This document shows, piece after piece, positions 52,101-57,263 of a stretch of 64,000 nt of DNA. The first letter of the stretch is position 1; each line of letters starts with the position of its first letter. The translations under genes and the position numbers were made by a program. Where the stretch lies: contig JAAEAF010001978.1 of the NCBI GenBank assembly GCA_011037195.1, forward strand, positions 1 through 64,000, read 5' to 3'. This stretch comes from Triatoma infestans. Taxonomy: Eukaryota; Arthropoda; Insecta; Hemiptera; Reduviidae. A model generated the notes under the pieces. It made no database searches, was not told the DNA's origin, and was given only the letters and a program-made list of their open reading frames with translations.

Positions 52101-55100
52101 TCAGAGTAGCTCCTTCAAGTTTTTGCAGTGCAAATTGACTTCCTATCTAGAATAGAATTCAAGCCGCTTCAGCAGCTTGCAACCACCGCGATCCAAAATG
52201 ATCTATAGAGAATCTAATTGAAAAATCGATGTTTTAATTACTGGCTCAGAGCTTACACGCAAGTCTGGTGCTCACCAGCAAATCTCAAACCCTTCTGAGG
52301 GACGCCATTTTTATCTTGTTGCCTTGGGCGTTTCAATGCTAATTGGTGGATTCTTGCTCTTGCCCAGGCCCTCACAATGGCTGTAGTCATGGAGCTTCTT
52401 TTCCTCGGTCAAGCAAAATTTGCTATAACCACCATCAGATGCTTCCTTAGCCCAACGTATCCACCTAAACAATAAAGCCAAACGGCCCAGGTTGGTGGGT
52501 CTGCCGCAGGTAGCTTTTCCGAATAAATACTCCTGTTTGCTACCAGGCCCCTGATTTATTGCTGAACTCAGGTGTAGAAAACTGATTTCGTCACCGCCCT
52601 AAAAGGAACCAAGGCCATAAAAGTTCTTTTTGCACCTTTTCAGTACTATTCTTCCAATTTCTCGTTATCCGTACTAGGATGCTCTGTCATCCTGGATATA
52701 TAGGCTCGTTAGAGTGGCCCACTTTATCCTCAACTAAACTTGTTACAGTTATTAAGATAGTATCATAAAGTCTAATTGAAAAAAAGCTTTGTAACTTTTT
52801 TTCATATATTTGAATTTTATAATGTTTATTGTGTATGAAAGAACTTGACTTGTTTGCGTCTGAAGAAAACTAAAAGGATAACATTCTTGAAACTTGCCAC
52901 TTCTCACGGCTATTTGAAAACTTTTTCGCCCTGCTAAGATGGTAATGGGTTCGTTTCCCGATCTTGGCGTAGGACTTTATTTGATCTACTAATATAATGA
53001 GTAATTAATATAGCAAAGAATGTTTGCTGTCTACCATACCTTACGGTTAGGGATGTAAAGCCCGTTTAAAAAAATAAACATTACTTTATTGATGTAAAGC
53101 ATTTGAATCCTTCATTTTTCCATACAGTGGCCAGTCGTGTGCAAATTGGCGTTGCAATGGCGTTGAATATACCAACAAAGTGATCTTTTAATCACTTCCA
53201 AACATTTTTAAATATAATATTAAATAATAATAAGAAATATATGTATTTTTTACAAATAACAGAGGATATTAAACATGTCATCAAAGGACAATATGGTTTG
53301 GAAGGACAATATCATTTTACTATGGAACTACAAACTTGTCTGTGCATACCAACAGATGAACGAATAATCGTTCATTCTTCAACACAGTGGCCAGCCGGGG
53401 TGCAAATTGGCGTTGCAATGGCATTGAACATACCAGAAAATAGGTTATTACAGTTTATTGTATTACTTTTAGCGTTTATTTATAAACACTACATACAGAA
53501 ATATATTTCTGTAAAAATTTGCTGTGTGTTTCTTCTGAAAGCCTACTGAACAACTATGCATGAAGTGGCTTTGCTATTGCCTAGATTATGCTGTTGTAAA
53601 CTTAAGAGAGCAGAGCCCAACTTTTCTTTTTATTTAAGGGAATATAGTGCAATGCGACCTTGAAAAATATATTGAGCTCCTGCAGAAAGGACGAGATCAT
53701 TCAGCTAAGGCACCAATTCCAAGTCTGTTTCTATAAGAAATTCAAGATCTGGGAAGGTTTTCGAGAGACGATATCTCCTCCTTCAATATCTGTAGGAACT
53801 GGATAAGGATAGTGGGATTTGATCTTTTTTAAAAAATAAAACAATTGACAATATATTTGTCGAAACGTTAGCAAAAATTTAAGTTTTTTAATTTTTAAAT
53901 AAAGACCTAATCTGACTAGTCTTATCCAACATTTAAGAGAGAAGAATCTGCCATATCTGTAGGTACCAAAGCTTTTAAACTTTCTTTGGATGATCGCATT
54001 GTACTCTGTAAGGAGCTGTTCCATCTCATCACTGAAGATATCATCGCGTTCTACGCCGGGCTTGTTCAGGTGCCCCCTAAAACTACAAAGCACCGTAAGG
54101 GTTCTTTAGAGCAGTACTATCATGACTTCCTCCACATTTCTGGAATCTTTTTCACAAAAAAGTTTTGGCTACATGAAGGGGGGTTAATGCGCATTTCCTT
54201 GCCAAATCGTCGTCTTCACATTATCTTTAACACAAGGGACACTCAAAGAAGCGTAATTCTATTATTTCTTTTTAAGAGACTGCAGAGGTATTCCCACATT
54301 TCCGAACTGTTGCTTAAGCGGTCTAATAGTCGGATTGGGTCACAATCTCTCGATCTGATGAATCCTAAGGAGGTTAACCTGGACAACCTTCCAGTTACTG
54401 AACCTCTGCCTGGAAAGCATGCCCATAGACTCCGGGTGCGAGGTTTTAAAGTCACCGACATCTCAGAGGTTCTCGACACAGGGTTCTCCTTGTACTTCAA
54501 TATTATTCAGAACCGATTCATTACTCCCATTTTCCTCTATAAATTAGCCTTATAGAGATTTCTTTTATAAAGGAAATTTCTTGATCATCGCCAGGGGAGT
54601 TATAGAAGGGGAGCTAGCTACCAGGGTTTCCCACTCCCTAATTACCAATAGTTGAATAGATTCTTCTTTTCAACACCCATTTTAGAGTCCAAACCTTGAA
54701 GTTTCTTTTAGTCATTGTATGCCATATCCAAATGCACACCGGACAAAAGTGGTGTTTGAAAAAATTTGTCATTAATATTTGTCTTAGTTTTGAAGGTAAG
54801 TAATTGGATTGGCAGTATCCTCCTGAATGGCCATTGTTGGCTTGCTGGCAAGAGAAAGCTACGCAAGTAGCTAATTGCTAATTTGGTAAGAACTCTTGTT
54901 TGGCTGAGGTTTTTAACATTTGGGGAAAGAAAAACTATAATCATCAAGCTTTATCCAATCTTCTGATTAAAAAGACAGGATTGCACAAATGGGATCCTTA
55001 GAAGTGGACAGCGGCAAGAACTGTCTGGCAATTTGAGATATAATCTACCACTTGTGGGTGTTGAAATTGATATACTGAACTGAATGACTAATAAAATTAG

Positions 55101-57229
55101 ATTGATCGAATAAAATGGGTGTTGAAAAGAAGAATCTATTGGCAACTAGGGATTGGAATCCCTGCTGGCTAGCTCCCCTTCTATAACTCCCGTGGCCTAT
55201 CTTGTTTGCCACAAATGTTCTGCCGACCCCGCTTTGACCTTAATTATTAATGCCACTTTTTTCCGAGCGGTTAAGGTACCGCTGCACAAAAGGAACATAA
55301 TTGTGTATTTTCACTAAATTATTAATAAATGAATTTAATTTGAAATAATTGATTGTATGTAGAGTATATGCTGAAGTAAAAAGGTTAGGAGGCGGGTTTG
55401 GAAGTAAAATAGCTCGTAGTACACAAGTGGCTGTGGCATGTGCTATTGCAGCGTATAAACTGAATCAGCCAGTAAGGATGGTACTAAATCTGGAAACAAA
55501 TATGAGAGCTATTGGTAAACGTTATCCAATGTTTGCCAAATATGAAGTAAGAGTTATCTATTTTTATATACACATATGTATAAAAATATTTTTTGTTTAT
55601 AAGTTCCTCAGGGTTACATTGGTAGAGAAGTAAATTACAGGTCGAAAGGAATATTTAGTTACTGGTATCAGACGCACTGATCCGAATATTTAGGTTAGCC
55701 GGAATGAGCGATTCAGGAATTGCAATGTACATGTTCGATTCTTGGAAGATATCAAATTGTAGAAGTTGTTGGCCGTTAGAAATGATCTAGTTGGTTGATC
55801 GGCCGGGAAGTACCATAAGAAAAACACTAAAAAAATTTTTTAAAGTGTTTTTTATTAATGGCCCGACGTTTCGACAAACATTGTTTGTCTTCTTCAGGGG
55901 CTATCTTAGAATCGGGAAATTTACAGAGTATACACAATTGTATTAACAAATGTATTAACTTAATTAACAAAGTGTATCAATCTTTTAACGTGTTAAAACA
56001 CTTTTAAAGTGTTAATCTATTAACAAAGTGTATTAACTTAACAGAGCATACAAAATTTCCCGATTCTAAGATAGCCCCTGAAGAAGACAAACAATGTTTG
56101 TCGAAACGTCGGGCCATTAATAAAAAACACTTTAAAAAAATTTTTTAGTGTTTTTCTTATGGTACCCCCCGGCCGATCAGCCAACTAAGAGATACATCAG
56201 ATTCTTGGAAGATAAAAAAAATCCTAAGTGCATTGGAATTTTACACATCCAGACTCTCATTATTTAATCTACAACTTCCTTTATAGGAAATATCTACTTT
56301 CAAGACATTTTATAAAAACGCTGAATTTAAATCCATCTAAAAAATCTTTTTATAATAAGTAAAAATAGGCTGATCCAACAAGGGGTCTCTTCTTAAAACC
56401 AATGTAAACCCAGATTTAATTTTATTTTTCATTCCTAAATGCTATAGAAAATTATTTCTGATTAATTAGATGGGTGTTAATGAAAACGGAGTAATTCAAT
56501 ATTTAAATCTTGATATGTACGAAAACTATGGATATTCATTGAATGACAATATAGCACCACTTCTCGTTCATGGCATAGAGAGCCTTTATGATATTAGTGC
56601 ATGGAAAGTTAATTTTTATGCAGTGAAAACTGATTTACCAAGTTCAGCGTGGATGCGTGCTCCAGGTGGAGAATTTTGTACTTGCTTATACCCCATAGTT
56701 TGTCTTTTCTGTTAAAGAACATTTTTTTCATTAATTTTTTTTTTTCAGGAACTTTAGAATGCATAGCCTTAGTAGAAAATATTATGGAGCATATAGCTTT
56801 TATTACAAAAACAGATCCAATCGAAGTTCGGAACCTACATTGTAATCCAGCGGATAGAAGTGTTTTTAATGAAATGTTACAAACAATACAAACTTCATCG
56901 GATTATGTAAATCGTTTAGCATTGGTTAAAGAATTTAATAAAGTAAAGAATTAATAGTAAATTATTCACTTTAATATTATTATTATGTAACACTTATGAT
57001 TTTCATATGTATACCCTTTTGCTTTCTACAGGATAATCGTTGGAAAAAGAAAGGATTATCCTTGATTCCAATGAAATTTGGAATAAAAGGTCTGCCAAAT
57101 TTTTATTCACTGGTTTCAATTTATGCCGGTGATGGTACTGTGGCCGTAACATGTGGGGCCATTGAAATGGGACAAGGACTAAATACTAAGGTTATAGATG
57201 AAGAGAGAAGTTCTAAATATTATATATAT

Positions 57230-57263
<34 letters not shown>

